Positions 1-9,423 of a stretch of 64,000 nucleotides of DNA are shown here, piece after piece. The notes below the pieces were generated by a model, which was given only the letters and a program-made list of their open reading frames with translations, had not been told where the DNA came from and searched no databases. Each line of letters starts with the position of its first letter. The first letter of the stretch is position 1. The translations under genes and the position numbers were made by a program. Source of the stretch: Actinocatenispora thailandica (GTDB lineage: Bacteria > Actinomycetota > Actinomycetes > Mycobacteriales > Micromonosporaceae); NCBI RefSeq assembly GCF_016865425.1, contig NZ_AP023355.1:5578198-5642197 (forward strand), in the 5' to 3' direction.

Positions 1-311
1 GCAAATTGGAGAACAAAGTCGATACCAGGATCATCCTCAAAATTCCGATATATCACCAGCATTGAGCAGTTATTTGACATCTTAATCCGGAATACTGGCC
101 ACTCATCTGGGTTTTTCAGCTCGTGATACGCCGTCCTCACTGCGTCTGGCTGCACACCGAAGGCGGGACACACGAGGTCTAGGTCCTCATCATCATAGAC
201 AAAGTGTGCAGCGAGATGTTCTGCGCGCAAGGCGTTTACATCAGTCTCAACAAGTATGGCATCAAGAGATCCAAGCGCCGCTTCAATATCAAGATATTGC
301 GTAATACGCAC
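1..311 (-). CDS. Immunity protein for the orphan deaminase-like toxin (3' end outside window)
   Basis: The frame opens with GTG two bases after the TAA of the upstream toxin, and a strong GGAGG lies in the toxin's last codons (317-321). The translation starts VRITQYLDIEAALGSLDA and stays open to the window edge for about 103 codons. It is a small acidic protein with no signal peptide or membrane segment, as expected of a cytoplasmic immunity protein. Position directly downstream of a polymorphic-toxin tip is the main evidence for its role. I cannot assign it to a numbered Imm family by eye. Its GC content is visibly lower than the chromosomal genes, which is common for toxin/immunity cassettes moved by recombination. 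Confidence 0.7.
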   Translation of the reverse strand, partial: MRITQYLDIEAALGSLDAILVETDVNALRAEHLAAHFVYDDEDLDLVCPAFGVQPDAVRTAYHELKNPDEWPVFRIKMSNNCSMLVIYRNFEDDPGIDFVLQF

Positions 312-313
312 TA

Positions 314-1222
314 TTACCTCCTAGAGCGCCAAGGCCGCCAGAATGTCCGAAACGCAGTCTTGTCGGCACGACCCATAAATGGCCGACCGCCCAGAGTCAA
401 TGAGTTCGGTCGCATAAATTTCGCACATATGGCTTGGCACACATTTCGAGATGTCCCGCCATAGACAACTTCCTCATTAGACGCAAGGCTGTTAAATATC
501 GTCTCCTCAGCATGCCCGGCGCCTCGTACGAATTCTTCGCCTGCCCCCAGTTCCCACGACTTCGGCATTGCCCTGTCTCCATTTATAGCGATTCGAATTG
601 CCACGGAGCCAGTCTCCACATTTCGAACCCCCATAACGGCCGTGGTTCCTCCGCTCCAACCTCGCTGCGCCTCGAGGTCTTGCGCACGGCCCTGCGCAGC
701 AGTTGCCTCCGCCTCGTAGCCACAGTTGTGGACGAGGACTGGTGTGGCCCCGGCCTTCACATAGTAGGTGTGGAGGCGGTGGATGGTGAGGTCGTAGGTG
801 GTCTGGGTGGCGGTGTAAAGGTGCAAGGCGACGACCTGGGCCCGGCCGGTGGGGGTTTGCAGGGTGTCGCCGGGGTGGAGGCTGGCGGCTTGGGTCCAGG
901 TGTGGGTGGTGACATCCCAGAACGGATGATGGGTCGTGGTAGTCAGCGTCGCGGTCGCATGAGCGGCAGCGGGTACGACCGGGCCGGCGACACCGGCCGG
1001 CAGCCGGCGCGACCGGGAGGCCTTTGTGGTGGTGACGGTCAGGTCGACGAAGTCGTGGTCGGTGTGGGTGACGATCACCCGGTCGACCCGATGCTTCTCG
1101 GTGCCATGCCCGCCGGGCTTGCTGTCGGCGACCTGATCACCGACCTGGAGCGTGTCGATCGGCTGCGACGACCCATCAGCCATCACCACCGGCGTATCGC
1201 CAGTGAAACTGTGAATCGAACA
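314..1222 (-). pseudogene. Orphan polymorphic-toxin tip: HINT domain followed by a deaminase-like toxin
   Basis: From the Cys codon at 1220-1222 the frame reads CSIHSFTGDTPVVMADGSS, the start of a HINT (intein-like, self-cleaving pretoxin) domain. It continues with TTHHPFWD and ends with YYVKAGATPVLVHNC, the usual HINT exit. About 150 residues follow with GHAEETIFNSL and, further on, a CxxxC (NVCQAIC). A HAE motif plus paired cysteines is the zinc-binding signature of cytidine-deaminase-fold toxins. These act on nucleic acids or nucleotides inside a competitor. There is no start, signal peptide or Rhs shell in frame, so it is an orphan tip, probably silent until recombined onto a full Rhs gene. 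The deaminase subfamily is not resolved. Confidence 0.7.
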
Positions 1223-1650
1223 CGCACCAGCACCAGCCTCAGCGCCGGTGATCGCTCCCGATCACCGTCTCTTTGACCAGGGCCTTCGCGCTACAGCCAC
1301 CGGCTGCCGAACACGTCGGCCCGTAAGACACAGCCGAGGCCACCGCACCGGGCAACGCCCCGCAGGCCACCATCCCCAGACCGGTCCAGCCGATCGCGGC
1401 ATCACGCCGGACTCCCACCCCGATCGACACCACGGTGGAGACCCGCGGTGGGGTGGTTCTGCGCCCAGTGCAGCGCGGAGTTACCGACCTGCTTGGTCTT
1501 GCAGAACGACAGCCAGTCACACTTCTTCGGCGCCGGCTTCGCCGGCGGCGGAGGCGGCGGGCTGTAAGCCACCAGGTTGTAGCACGAGTCGCCCCGAGTC
1601 GTTCTTACCCTGGAACTGGTCATACTGCGCGGTCGGGTCAGTCTACCGGC
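1223..1650 (-). pseudogene. Degenerate duplicate of the Rhs pre-toxin linker
   Basis: Pieces in two frames match the linker of the main Rhs gene, including PPPPAKPAPKKCDWLSFCKTKQ, NSALHWAQNHPT and STVVSIGV followed by AAIGWTG. The same segments occur at about 2630-2900 in the intact copy. One frame break lies near 1441-1446, where one more G would restore HPTAGVSTVVS. A second lies just before the HINT cysteine near 1260. The duplicate linker supplies homology through which the orphan tip could replace the current Rhs tip. To its left is the HINT-deaminase module. To its right (1651-1770) I see no gene. Confidence 0.65.
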
Positions 1651-1770
1651 GGCCGATCACAACGTTCCCCGAAACGATCTCAACCGCGATCCGGCTTCAT
1701 TTCTACACAACTGTGTGAATAAGCCTCCATGATCCACAATCGCGAGACTGTTAAGACAGGTTCTTGTTTG

Positions 1771-2043
1771 TCAGCCACTCCCCCGAGGCAGCTCCGGGCC
1801 AATATAGCCAGTTCGCGTGGTTGGGTCCGAGACGAGCCTCCCGTACAAATCCGCGCGGGCACTCTCCTCTGTTACGAATGTTCGCTTGTCTCTCTGGTGG
1901 CCACGCTCGGAATAAAACACGGACCACTGGCCGTCCGAGGATCGCGTTAAGCAATATGTTTCATCCAACTCTCCGCCGATCATATAGGAGGTAGAAGAAA
2001 TTCCTTCAGCCCTCACGCTTTCCTCGAACGATTCTCGGTCCAT
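1771..2043 (-). CDS. Immunity protein for the TNT-type toxin
   Basis: This 90-residue protein starts at an ATG that shares one base with the TAA of the toxin (TAATG), so the two are translationally coupled. It contains GQWSVFYSERGHQRDKRTF and ends with LVSDPTTRTGYIG. I associate this layout with small proteins following TNT-domain toxins in actinomycetes, which would be the IFT-type role of neutralising the NAD glycohydrolase. No signal peptide or membrane helix is present. The function is inferred from position. The start is secure because of the overlap. Confidence 0.7.
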   Translation of the reverse strand: MDRESFEESVRAEGISSTSYMIGGELDETYCLTRSSDGQWSVFYSERGHQRDKRTFVTEESARADLYGRLVSDPTTRTGYIGPELPRGSG

Positions 2044-5000
2044 TACCCGACCCTTCGGATGGTCCCAGCCTTCAGGAGATTTGCAACGGAATCCGGCAAA
2101 GTATACTGGATTCCGCCACCCGGCTGGCCGAATGCCGGCGCGGTAATCCCGCCACGGACTTGCATGTCGGCCTGAACTTCAAAGATCGAGTATGGTGCCC
2201 TGTCCGCTCCCACCCTCATCGCTCGTTGCGGGAGAGGGGTTCCTTCTTTTGCAACGAACCGGCCGCCATCGTGGCCGAATCGATCAATACGGGAGCCGGG
2301 CTTTAAGACGGTATCGACCGGTTCGTGCATGAAGCCATCATTCGGCGGCCACGGCGATGGCAACAACTCTTTCCCTGCCGACTCTTCCAAGGTCGACGCA
2401 TCTCTTGCGCCTGCTTCTACTGTCTCAGCTGCCCCCTCGGCGGATTTACTTCCGACAGTTTCTGCGGCGTCTTCGACGACATCCGTGGCGCCCTTCTTCA
2501 ATGCTTTCGCGATGACCCGTTTGCCCAATGCGCGGATGACCTTGCCGGCGGCGCCGCCACCGATCGCTCCACCTACGGCCCCAGCGACGGCTCCCACAAT
2601 CGCCGCCTTCGCGAACCCTCCGCCAGTACAGTCACCGGCGGCTGAGCATTCCAAGCCATACGAAACTGCATCGCCGATGGCACCGGACAACGCCCCGCAC
2701 GCGATCGCCCCCACGCCGGTCCAGCCGATCGCGGCGCCACAGCCGACACCCACCCCGATCGACACGATCGTGGAGACGAGCGTGGGATGCTTCTGCGCCC
2801 AATGCAGCGCACTGTTCCCGACCTGCTTGATCTTGCAGAACGACAACCAGCCGCACTTCTTCTGCGCAGGCTTCGCCGGCGGAGGCGGCGGGCTGGAGCC
2901 CACCACCACGGTGTCGCCGCGCTGCTTGGCCGCATCCTTGAAGTCCTGTGCGGTCCACCCGTAGACGGCACCACGGTCGGCACACGCAACCTGCCCAGTC
3001 GGGTCAGACTGGTTGACCGGGTCGTTGTTGGCGTAGGCGTAGCCGTTGAACTGCTGCGGGTTGCCTGGCTGCAGCAGGGGGTCGGGGTTGAGGAACCTTC
3101 CCAGCGCCGGGGCGTACTCGCGGGCTCCGAGGTTGGTCAGGCCGGTCGTGTCGTCGGCGACGCCGCCCAGGAACCCCTTGTCGCCGGCCCAGCCGGTGCC
3201 GGTGTTGCCCGCAGCACGGTCTTGCCCGAACGGGGTGTAGGTGCGTCGGGTCAACGACAGAGTGTCGGCGGTGAAGTCGTCCAGGCCCGTGCCCTGCGGA
3301 TCGGCGGTCTGCCAATGCAAGGTGGTGCCGGCGGTGGTCGCCTCCCGTACCGCGGTCGGGCCGCCCGGGAACGCGTACGCCCGGGACACCTTCGACACCG
3401 TCCCGTCCGAGACGGTGATCGTGTCCGACCCCAGATACAAGGTCGTCACACCGTCATCGGTACGAGCCACCAACCCGCCGGTCGCGTCGTAGCCGTAGCT
3501 GGTGTCGTGGGTCGGGTTACCGCTCTCAGCGGTCGACAGGTTCGCCAGCTGCCCGGTCGGAGTCCAGGCCAGTGTCTGGGTCGAGTCGGCCTGGGTGCCG
3601 CCGGTCTTGTCGATGCCGGTGGGGCGGCCGTCGGGGTCGTAGGTCCAGGTCTGCTTGCCGCTGGTGGCGCCGTCGACCGCGGTGGTGGCGGTGTGGACGG
3701 CGTGCGCGGCGTTGGGGGTGTCGAAGGTTTCGGTGGTCGTGGTGGTCGTCAACGCCCCGCCGGTCACCGCGTGATCGGTGGCGGTGGTCCGGTTGCCGGT
3801 CAGGTCGTAGGCGTAGCTGCGCCAGTACGGCGCCGGCCCGAGAACGACGCCGTGCTCGGGTCGGTCGTGTCGCAGCCGCCGACGTTCTGCACCGATGGGC
3901 TTGGGGCGGTGGTGACGCCGCCGGCGTCGGTCCACACGTCGGACAGGCGGCCGAGGTGGTCGTACAGGTAGCACTGTCGGTCGACGTTGCTGGTGCCGCC
4001 GCCGTCCCGGGTGTCGGTGGACGAGGTGATCTTGCCAGCCGGGTTGTAGGTGTAGTCGTAGGTGTCGACCGCGGCGGCGGAGTTGTCGCCGGACTGCGCC
4101 GACACGGTGGTGTCCAGCAGCCGGCCGGTGGGCTCGTCCCAGTTGTTGGTGGTGGCGATGTGGTTGGGGGTCACGCCGCTGGTGGCGCGGGTGACGCGGC
4201 CGTGGGGGTCGTAGTTGGTGTTGGTCTCGTAGGAGTCGATGCCGCCGGACGACGTGGGCAGGCCTGTGAGGTTGTAGCCGAAGTATTCTGTTTCGTTCCC
4301 GATCAGGCCGCCGGCGCCGGTCTCGGTCATCTTGGTGCTGTAGACGTTACCGAGCACATCGGTGTATTCGGTGTGCGTGCCGTAGCTGATGGCCTGGGTG
4401 TTGCCGTAGGCGCCGGCCGGGATGGTCACCTTCTGGTCGATGGGCTTGCCATCGATGGTGTAGGCGGAGGTGCTGCTGGTCCAGGTCGGTGTGGTTCCGT
4501 CGGCGGCATAGGCTGTCGCGGTTGCGGGAGTCCCTTGCCGAGGGTCGCGGTGTCGTAGGTCAGCGAGGTGAGCAGCGGCCCGGACGCGTCGCCGTTGTGG
4601 GTGCCGGTCGGGCGGCCGAGCAGGTCGTAGTCGGTGGTGATGGTTTGGCCGGCGGCGTCGGTGCTGGAGATCTGCTGGCCGGCGTCGTCGAAGGTGCTGG
4701 TCGAGGTGCCCGAGTCCGGGTCGCTGGAGGCGACGATGTTGCCCTGTGCGTCGTAGCGGCTGGTCCAACGCAGGGTGGAACTGCTGGGGTCAGCGGTCTG
4801 CGCCAACGGGCCCACGATGCTGATCTGGTGACCGGCGGCGTCGTAGTTGTAGTGCGTGACGTCGTAGGTTCCGGTCGGTGTCGCACCGTGGAACTGCCGA
4901 AGCTGGGTCTGCTGGCCGCGGGCGTCGGTGATCGCCGCGGTCGGGGTACCACCGGCCGGCGGAGTGACATCGGTTTCGTCGGCGCCCGGGTAGGCGGTGG

Positions 5001-6261
5001 CCGTCTGCCATTGCGCAGCACCGTTGGAGTAGAAGGTGGAGCCGGTCGGCCTGCCCTGACCGTCGTAGCCGACGCGGGTCTCGGCGGGGATTTCGCCCGA
5101 CTCCACCGACACCGGTGTCGCCGAGGGGGCACTGTCTTTGTTGAAGAACGCTTGGGCGGTGTTGGTGGTCCAGCCGTGCGAGTCGTAGTCGACCATCCCG
5201 ATCAGCCGGGCGCCGGCCGCGCCGTTGAGCGGGCTGGACTGGATCTGCCGCTCGTGCAGCAGCGCATCGTCGATCGAGATTGACACCGAATACTTGTGGG
5301 TGTCCAGCAGCGCCTGGCTGGTGATCGCCACCGGCGCGGTGGTCGACACCTGGTAGGAGTACTTCGCCGAGGGCAGGGTCGGGTTCGCGCTTTGTGGATG
5401 GTCGGGTGACCAGACGGCGGTCAGCCGACCGAGCCCGTCGTAGGTGTTGGTGGTCACGCCGCCGTTGACGTCGGTGGTGGTCAGCGGCAGCTGCCGGCCG
5501 GGGTCCAGCGTGGTGGTGGTCGTCCAGCCGGCAGCGTTGGTCGCCACGGTCTTGACCGGGAGGTACTTGCGGTCGGTGGCGGTGGTGCCGTAGCTGGTGG
5601 AGGCGGTGCGGCCCAACGGGTCGGTGCTGGTCAGGGTGCGGCCGTAGGCGTCGAAGGACATGCGGGCCGGTGTCGTCCAGACCGCGTCGCCACCCGCGCC
5701 GGCCGTCTTGAGCGACTGGGACGAGGTGACCTCGGCGGGTCCGGTCAGCTCGCCGAGCGTGGTGGACCCGTCGTAGTAGTTACGTGACGCGGCGATGGTG
5801 GTGGTGTTGACCGCTGTGGAGCAGGGGCCCTGGTTGGTGATGGTCTGCGCGGCGAACCCGAGCATGTTGCGCGCCGGGTCGGAGGCGTAGCTGGTGGTGG
5901 TGCAGGACTCGGGGGTGCTGCCGCCGACCGGGTCACCGTCGCCGTCGATCTCGCCCTTGTCGTCGACCTTGGTCGGCAGTCCGGTGGCGTCATCGTGGGT
6001 GGTGAGGGTTTCGGCGGTGCGCCAGGTCCCGTCGGCCAGCAGTTGCCGGGTGTCGGTCTTGGAGCTGTCGGTGTGCCGGGCGATCAGGTCCGGTAGCCCG
6101 GACAGCGTCTTGGTCGCGGTGGCCGACGACTGCCACGGAGTGGTGATCGACTGGGCCACCGCCTTCCCGCCGCTGCCGCTGTAGCTGGTGGTCTGGTAGG
6201 AGAACCCGGACCAGGCCGCCCGGTCGACGATCGATCCGCCCAGCGCGGTGTCGAACGACAC
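2043..6261 (-). pseudogene. 5'-truncated Rhs/YD-repeat toxin with C-terminal TNT (NAD+ glycohydrolase) domain, two frame breaks
   Basis: About 1,400 codons are spread over three frames. YD repeats are clear (YDGLGRLTAVW, YDLLGRPTGT, YDHLGRLSDVW). They are followed by the Rhs core motif LGAREYAPALGRFLNPDPL and a hydrophobic glycine/alanine linker. The last 100 residues (WPPNDGFMHEPVDTVLKPG, then IDRFGHDGGRF, then FGQPGGGIQYTLPDSV) are a textbook TNT domain, a family that hydrolyses NAD+ in target cells. Frame breaks fall near 4531-4536 and 3836-3841, and in each one extra G restores the frame. Rhs-like sequence begins abruptly near 6300 beside the terminator of the ABC operon, so the export signal and N-terminal shell are missing. 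It is probably a decayed gene or tip reservoir. The internal breaks alone could be assembly errors. Confidence 0.75.
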
Positions 6262-6294
6262 CGACCTCGAAGTCCCGTCGGGGCGGTAAACGCG

Positions 6295-6328
6295 GCGCCC
6301 GGTCGGACCCCTCGTGCCGACCGGGCGC
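6295..6328 (-). terminator. Intrinsic terminator of the DrrAB-like operon
   Basis: Perfect 12-base inverted repeat GCGCCCGGTCGG / CCGACCGGGCGC (6295-6306 and 6317-6328) with a 10-base loop, 19 bases past the permease stop. It marks the junction at which Rhs similarity starts. Confidence 0.7.
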
Positions 6329-6346
6329 TGCGTGGGTAAGGGCGGG

Positions 6347-7132
6347 TCAGGAGACGCTGCGGGCGAAGCGGCGGGCGGCCCAGATCACCGAGGCGACGGT
6401 GAGGGCGAGCAGGATGATCGCTGCCTCGTACACCGCGTTGGTGGTGATGTGACCGGCGAACAGGTCGCGGGAGGCGTCGACCGCGTAGCGCAGCGGGTTG
6501 GCGTGCGAGATGCCCTGCAGCCAGCCGGGGGCGGCGGCCATCGGCAGGAACACGCCGGACAGCAGCAGGATCGGCATCGCGACGCCGTTGGCCAGCGGGG
6601 CCAGCGCGTCCTCGCTCTTCAGGATCAGCGCCACCGCGTACGAGACCGAGGCGCCGAGCAGCGCCAGCAGCACCATCAGGCACAGCACCAGGATCAGCGG
6701 TCCGAAGTGGACGGACAGGCCGAACGGGATCGAGATCACGACCAGCACGATCGCCTGGACGACCAGGGTGACCACGTCGCGCAGGGCGCGGCCGAGCAGC
6801 AGCGCGAACCGGCTGACCGGGGTGACCCGCATCCGCTCGATCACGCCGTCGCGCAGCTCGCCGATCAGCCCGAAGCCGACGAACAGCGTGCCGAACAGGG
6901 CCAGCTGGGTGAGCAGCCCCGGGATGAAGAAGGCGAAGGCGGCATCGCCGCCGGCCATCCCGGGCGCCCGCACGTTCTTCAACAGCGGCGCGAACAGCAG
7001 CAGGTAGTACAGCGGCTGGGCCAGGCCGACGGCGACCCAGGTGGGGTTGCGCAGGGTCAACAACATCGATCGTTGGAACACCAGCCAGGTGTCCCGGACC
7101 AACGATGGCATCACGATTCTCCTTGTAGGCAA
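6347..7132 (-). CDS. ABC-2 type exporter permease (DrrB-like)
   Basis: This 261-residue integral membrane protein has about six hydrophobic segments and the ABC-2 permease pattern: an amphipathic N-terminus (DTWLVFQRSMLLTLRNPTWV), a central MRVTPVSR loop between membrane segments, and a conserved GWLQGISHANPLRYAVDA near the end. It is the membrane half of a daunorubicin-resistance-type exporter whose ATPase is the next gene upstream, about 60 bases away. Such pairs export lipophilic drugs or lipids, and the substrate cannot be read from sequence. An intrinsic terminator follows. Confidence 0.9.
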   Translation of the reverse strand: MPTRRIVMPSLVRDTWLVFQRSMLLTLRNPTWVAVGLAQPLYYLLLFAPLLKNVRAPGMAGGDAAFAFFIPGLLTQLALFGTLFVGFGLIGELRDGVIERMRVTPVSRFALLLGRALRDVVTLVVQAIVLVVISIPFGLSVHFGPLILVLCLMVLLALLGASVSYAVALILKSEDALAPLANGVAMPILLLSGVFLPMAAAPGWLQGISHANPLRYAVDASRDLFAGHITTNAVYEAAIILLALTVASVIWAARRFARSVS

Positions 7133-7192
7133 GCGATTCGGCGCGCGCGGCGCGACGGTGCCGGTGACGGGCTCCCGTCCGCCGCGGCCCGG

Positions 7193-8146
7193 TCAGTCGC
7201 GCAGCGACCGGCCGGTCTTGGCGAGGAACACGTCGTCGAGGCTGGGCCGGTGCAGCTCGACGGTCTCTACGGTGAGGCCGGCGCCGTCGAGTACCCGCAT
7301 CAGCTGGGGCATCGCGGTGGCGCCGCCGGCGACGTACAGCCGCAGCTCGGTGTCGGCGCGTTCGGCGCGGCGGGCGTACGGCTCCGCGGTGAGCAGCTTC
7401 TCCGCGGCGGCGACCGCCTCGGTGCCGTCCGGGCCGAAGCCGAGCGTGATGACGTCGCCTTCGACCTGCTGCTTGAGCTCGTCGGCGGTGCCCTCGGCGA
7501 CGATCAGGCCGCCGTCCATGATGGAGATCTGGTCGCAGAGCGCGTCCGCCTCGTCGAGGTAGTGGGTGGTCAGGAAGACCGTCATGCCCTCGGCGCGCAG
7601 CCGGCGCACCTCGTCCCAGACGTGGCTGCGGCTGGCCGGGTCCAGGCCGGTGGTCGGCTCGTCGAGGAACACCAGCCGCGGGTCGTGCACCAGGCCGAGC
7701 GCGATGTCGACGCGGCGCTTCTGGCCGCCGGAGTAGGTCACCGTCTTGCGGTCGGCGAACGCGTCGAGCTGGAACGCCTCGATCGAGCGCGCCGCGCGCC
7801 GGACCGCGTCGGCCTTGCTCACCCCGTACAGCCGGGCCTGCAGGACGAGTTCCTCGCGCGCGGTGGCCTCCCGCCAGGTGCCGCCGTTCTGGCCGACGTA
7901 GCCGATCCGGCGGCGCACCTCGCCGGGTTCGCGGCGCAGGTCGGCGCCGGCGACGACGGCGCTGCCGCCGTCCGGGGCGAGCAGCGTGGCGAGCATCCGC
8001 AGGGTGGTCGTCTTACCGGCGCCGTTGGGGCCGAGGAAGCCGAACACCTGCCCCTCGGCCACGGCCAGGTCGACACCGCGAACCGCTTCGACGGTGCCCT
8101 TGCGGGACCGGAAGCTCTTTCGCAGCGCGGTGGTTTCGATAATCAT
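7193..8146 (-). CDS. ABC exporter ATPase (DrrA-like)
   Basis: The ATPase has 317 residues. It has Walker A (GPNGAGKTT, about residue 40), a Q-loop (YVGQNGG), the signature SGGQKRRVD, Walker B (LVFLDEPTTGLD) and the switch His (LTTHYLDEAD). A DrrA-type C-terminal regulatory region ends RPSLDDVFLAKTGRSLRD. I chose the ATG at 8146, preceded by GGGGGA, over the longer frame from 8206 because family similarity begins with MIIETTALRKSF. It is transcribed with the downstream permease and energises export. Confidence 0.92.
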   Translation of the reverse strand: MIIETTALRKSFRSRKGTVEAVRGVDLAVAEGQVFGFLGPNGAGKTTTLRMLATLLAPDGGSAVVAGADLRREPGEVRRRIGYVGQNGGTWREATAREELVLQARLYGVSKADAVRRAARSIEAFQLDAFADRKTVTYSGGQKRRVDIALGLVHDPRLVFLDEPTTGLDPASRSHVWDEVRRLRAEGMTVFLTTHYLDEADALCDQISIMDGGLIVAEGTADELKQQVEGDVITLGFGPDGTEAVAAAEKLLTAEPYARRAERADTELRLYVAGGATAMPQLMRVLDGAGLTVETVELHRPSLDDVFLAKTGRSLRD

Positions 8147-8454
8147 GTCTGGTTCCCCCAGGGGTCGGCGGCCAGCGTCGGCCGTACGACGCCATGGTGA
8201 CGGCATTCGTGACGTCAGTCAAGTCAATTTGGCGTCAACCCCTGACACGCTCGGCGCAGATGCGACATCACGCATCAGAACGGAACGGGGAAACCTGCTG
8301 TTCACGCGGGTACCGCCGATAGATCAACCTTCGGCGTACAGCACGGACATGTCGGTCGTGGCAGAATCCGAGCGCTGGAATGATCAGCAACAGGTGATAC
8401 CTCTGCTTAACGGCGAACATGACGTGAACCATGGTCGGACGGGAGGAATCCGGA
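8147..8454. other. Divergent intergenic region between drrA-like and ugpA-like genes
   Basis: No gene is visible. The region must hold divergent promoters. Two structures stand out: a short inverted repeat GATGCG-N6-CGCATC (8259-8276) and a PHO-box-like direct repeat near 8412-8430, described separately. Confidence 0.6.
8412..8430 (-). promoter_or_regulatory. Candidate PHO box (PhoP site) upstream of ugpA-like gene
   Basis: On the minus strand GTTCACG (from 8429) and GTTCGCC (from 8418) are spaced exactly 11 bases apart. The streptomycete PhoP site is built from 11-base direct repeats with a GTTCACC core. A single GTTCAC core also lies on the plus strand at 8300. The match is imperfect, but the place is right for a glycerol-3-phosphate importer. 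Confidence 0.4.
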
Positions 8455-9423
8455 GTGACCGCACAGACCCGGGGTGCCGCCGAGGCCGCCGACCGCGGTG
8501 CCCCCGCCGACCCCTCCCCCACCGACCGGCCCGCCCGGGCGACACCCCGGCACGGCCGCGAGCACGCCCTCGCGTACCTGTTCCTGGTGCCGTCGACGAT
8601 CGTGTTCGCACTGTTCGTGGTGTGGCCACTGGGCGACTCGATCTACCTGTCGCTGCACGGCAGCGACCTGTTCGGCGGCGCGTCGGTGTTCGTCGGGCTG
8701 GACAACTACCGGGACATGTTCACCTCCGCCGAGTTCGGCCGGGTGCTGCTCAACACGGTCGAGTTCGTGCTGCTGACGGTCGTCCCCGGGGTGCTCGGCG
8801 CGCTCGCGGTGGTGCTGCTGCTGGAGGCGCAGCTGCGCGGGGTGCGGGTGCTGCGCACCGCGTTCGCGCTGCCGTTCGCGTTCAGCGTGGCGACCGCGTC
8901 GGTGATCTTCTCGGTCATCTACAACTACCAGATCGGCCTGGCCAACGGCATTCTCGGCTTCCTCGGCATCGGCAAGGTCGGCTGGACCACCGACCCGCAC
9001 GTGGCGATGATCTCGCTGGCGCTGACCACGGTGTGGATGAACCTCGGCTACAACGTGCTCGTCCTGTCCGCCGGCGTCGGTTCGATCCCGACCGAGGTGA
9101 TGGAGGCCGCCCGGCTCGACGGGGCGAGCGGGCCGAAACTGGCCCGCCGGATCATCCTGCCGCTGCTGTCGCCACAGCTGTTCTTCCTCGTCGTGGTCAC
9201 CACGATCCAGTCGCTGCAGAGCTTCGGCCAGATCCACATCCTCACCAGGGGCGGCCCGGACAACTCGACCACCACGCTGGTCTACTCCATCTACAAGAAG
9301 GCGTTCGCGTTCGGCTCCAGCGACTTCGGTACCGCCAGCGCCCAGGCGATGGTGCTGCTGGTGATCGTGCTGGCCTGTACCGGCATCCAGTTCGGGCTGT
9401 TGCAGCGGAAGGTGCACTACTGA
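8455..9423 (+). CDS. ugpA: Sugar / glycerol-3-phosphate ABC transporter permease (UgpA-like)
   Basis: MalF-type permease of about 322 residues with six hydrophobic segments and the EAA loop EAARLDGASGPKLARRIILPLL, which contacts the ATPase. I chose the GTG at 8455 because GGAGG sits seven to eight bases upstream; an ATG at 8431 is in frame but poorly placed. The ATG of the next gene overlaps its TGA. The ugp name rests on the UgpB-like binding protein two genes downstream. No ATP-binding subunit is encoded nearby, so it presumably uses a shared MsiK-like ATPase, as many actinomycete sugar importers do. Confidence 0.85.
   Translation: MTAQTRGAAEAADRGAPADPSPTDRPARATPRHGREHALAYLFLVPSTIVFALFVVWPLGDSIYLSLHGSDLFGGASVFVGLDNYRDMFTSAEFGRVLLNTVEFVLLTVVPGVLGALAVVLLLEAQLRGVRVLRTAFALPFAFSVATASVIFSVIYNYQIGLANGILGFLGIGKVGWTTDPHVAMISLALTTVWMNLGYNVLVLSAGVGSIPTEVMEAARLDGASGPKLARRIILPLLSPQLFFLVVVTTIQSLQSFGQIHILTRGGPDNSTTTLVYSIYKKAFAFGSSDFGTASAQAMVLLVIVLACTGIQFGLLQRKVHY

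Noticed and set aside
6347-8146. Biosynthetic gene cluster marked by DrrAB-like genes
   Set aside because: No polyketide, peptide or other biosynthesis genes lie nearby; the exporter pair stands alone.
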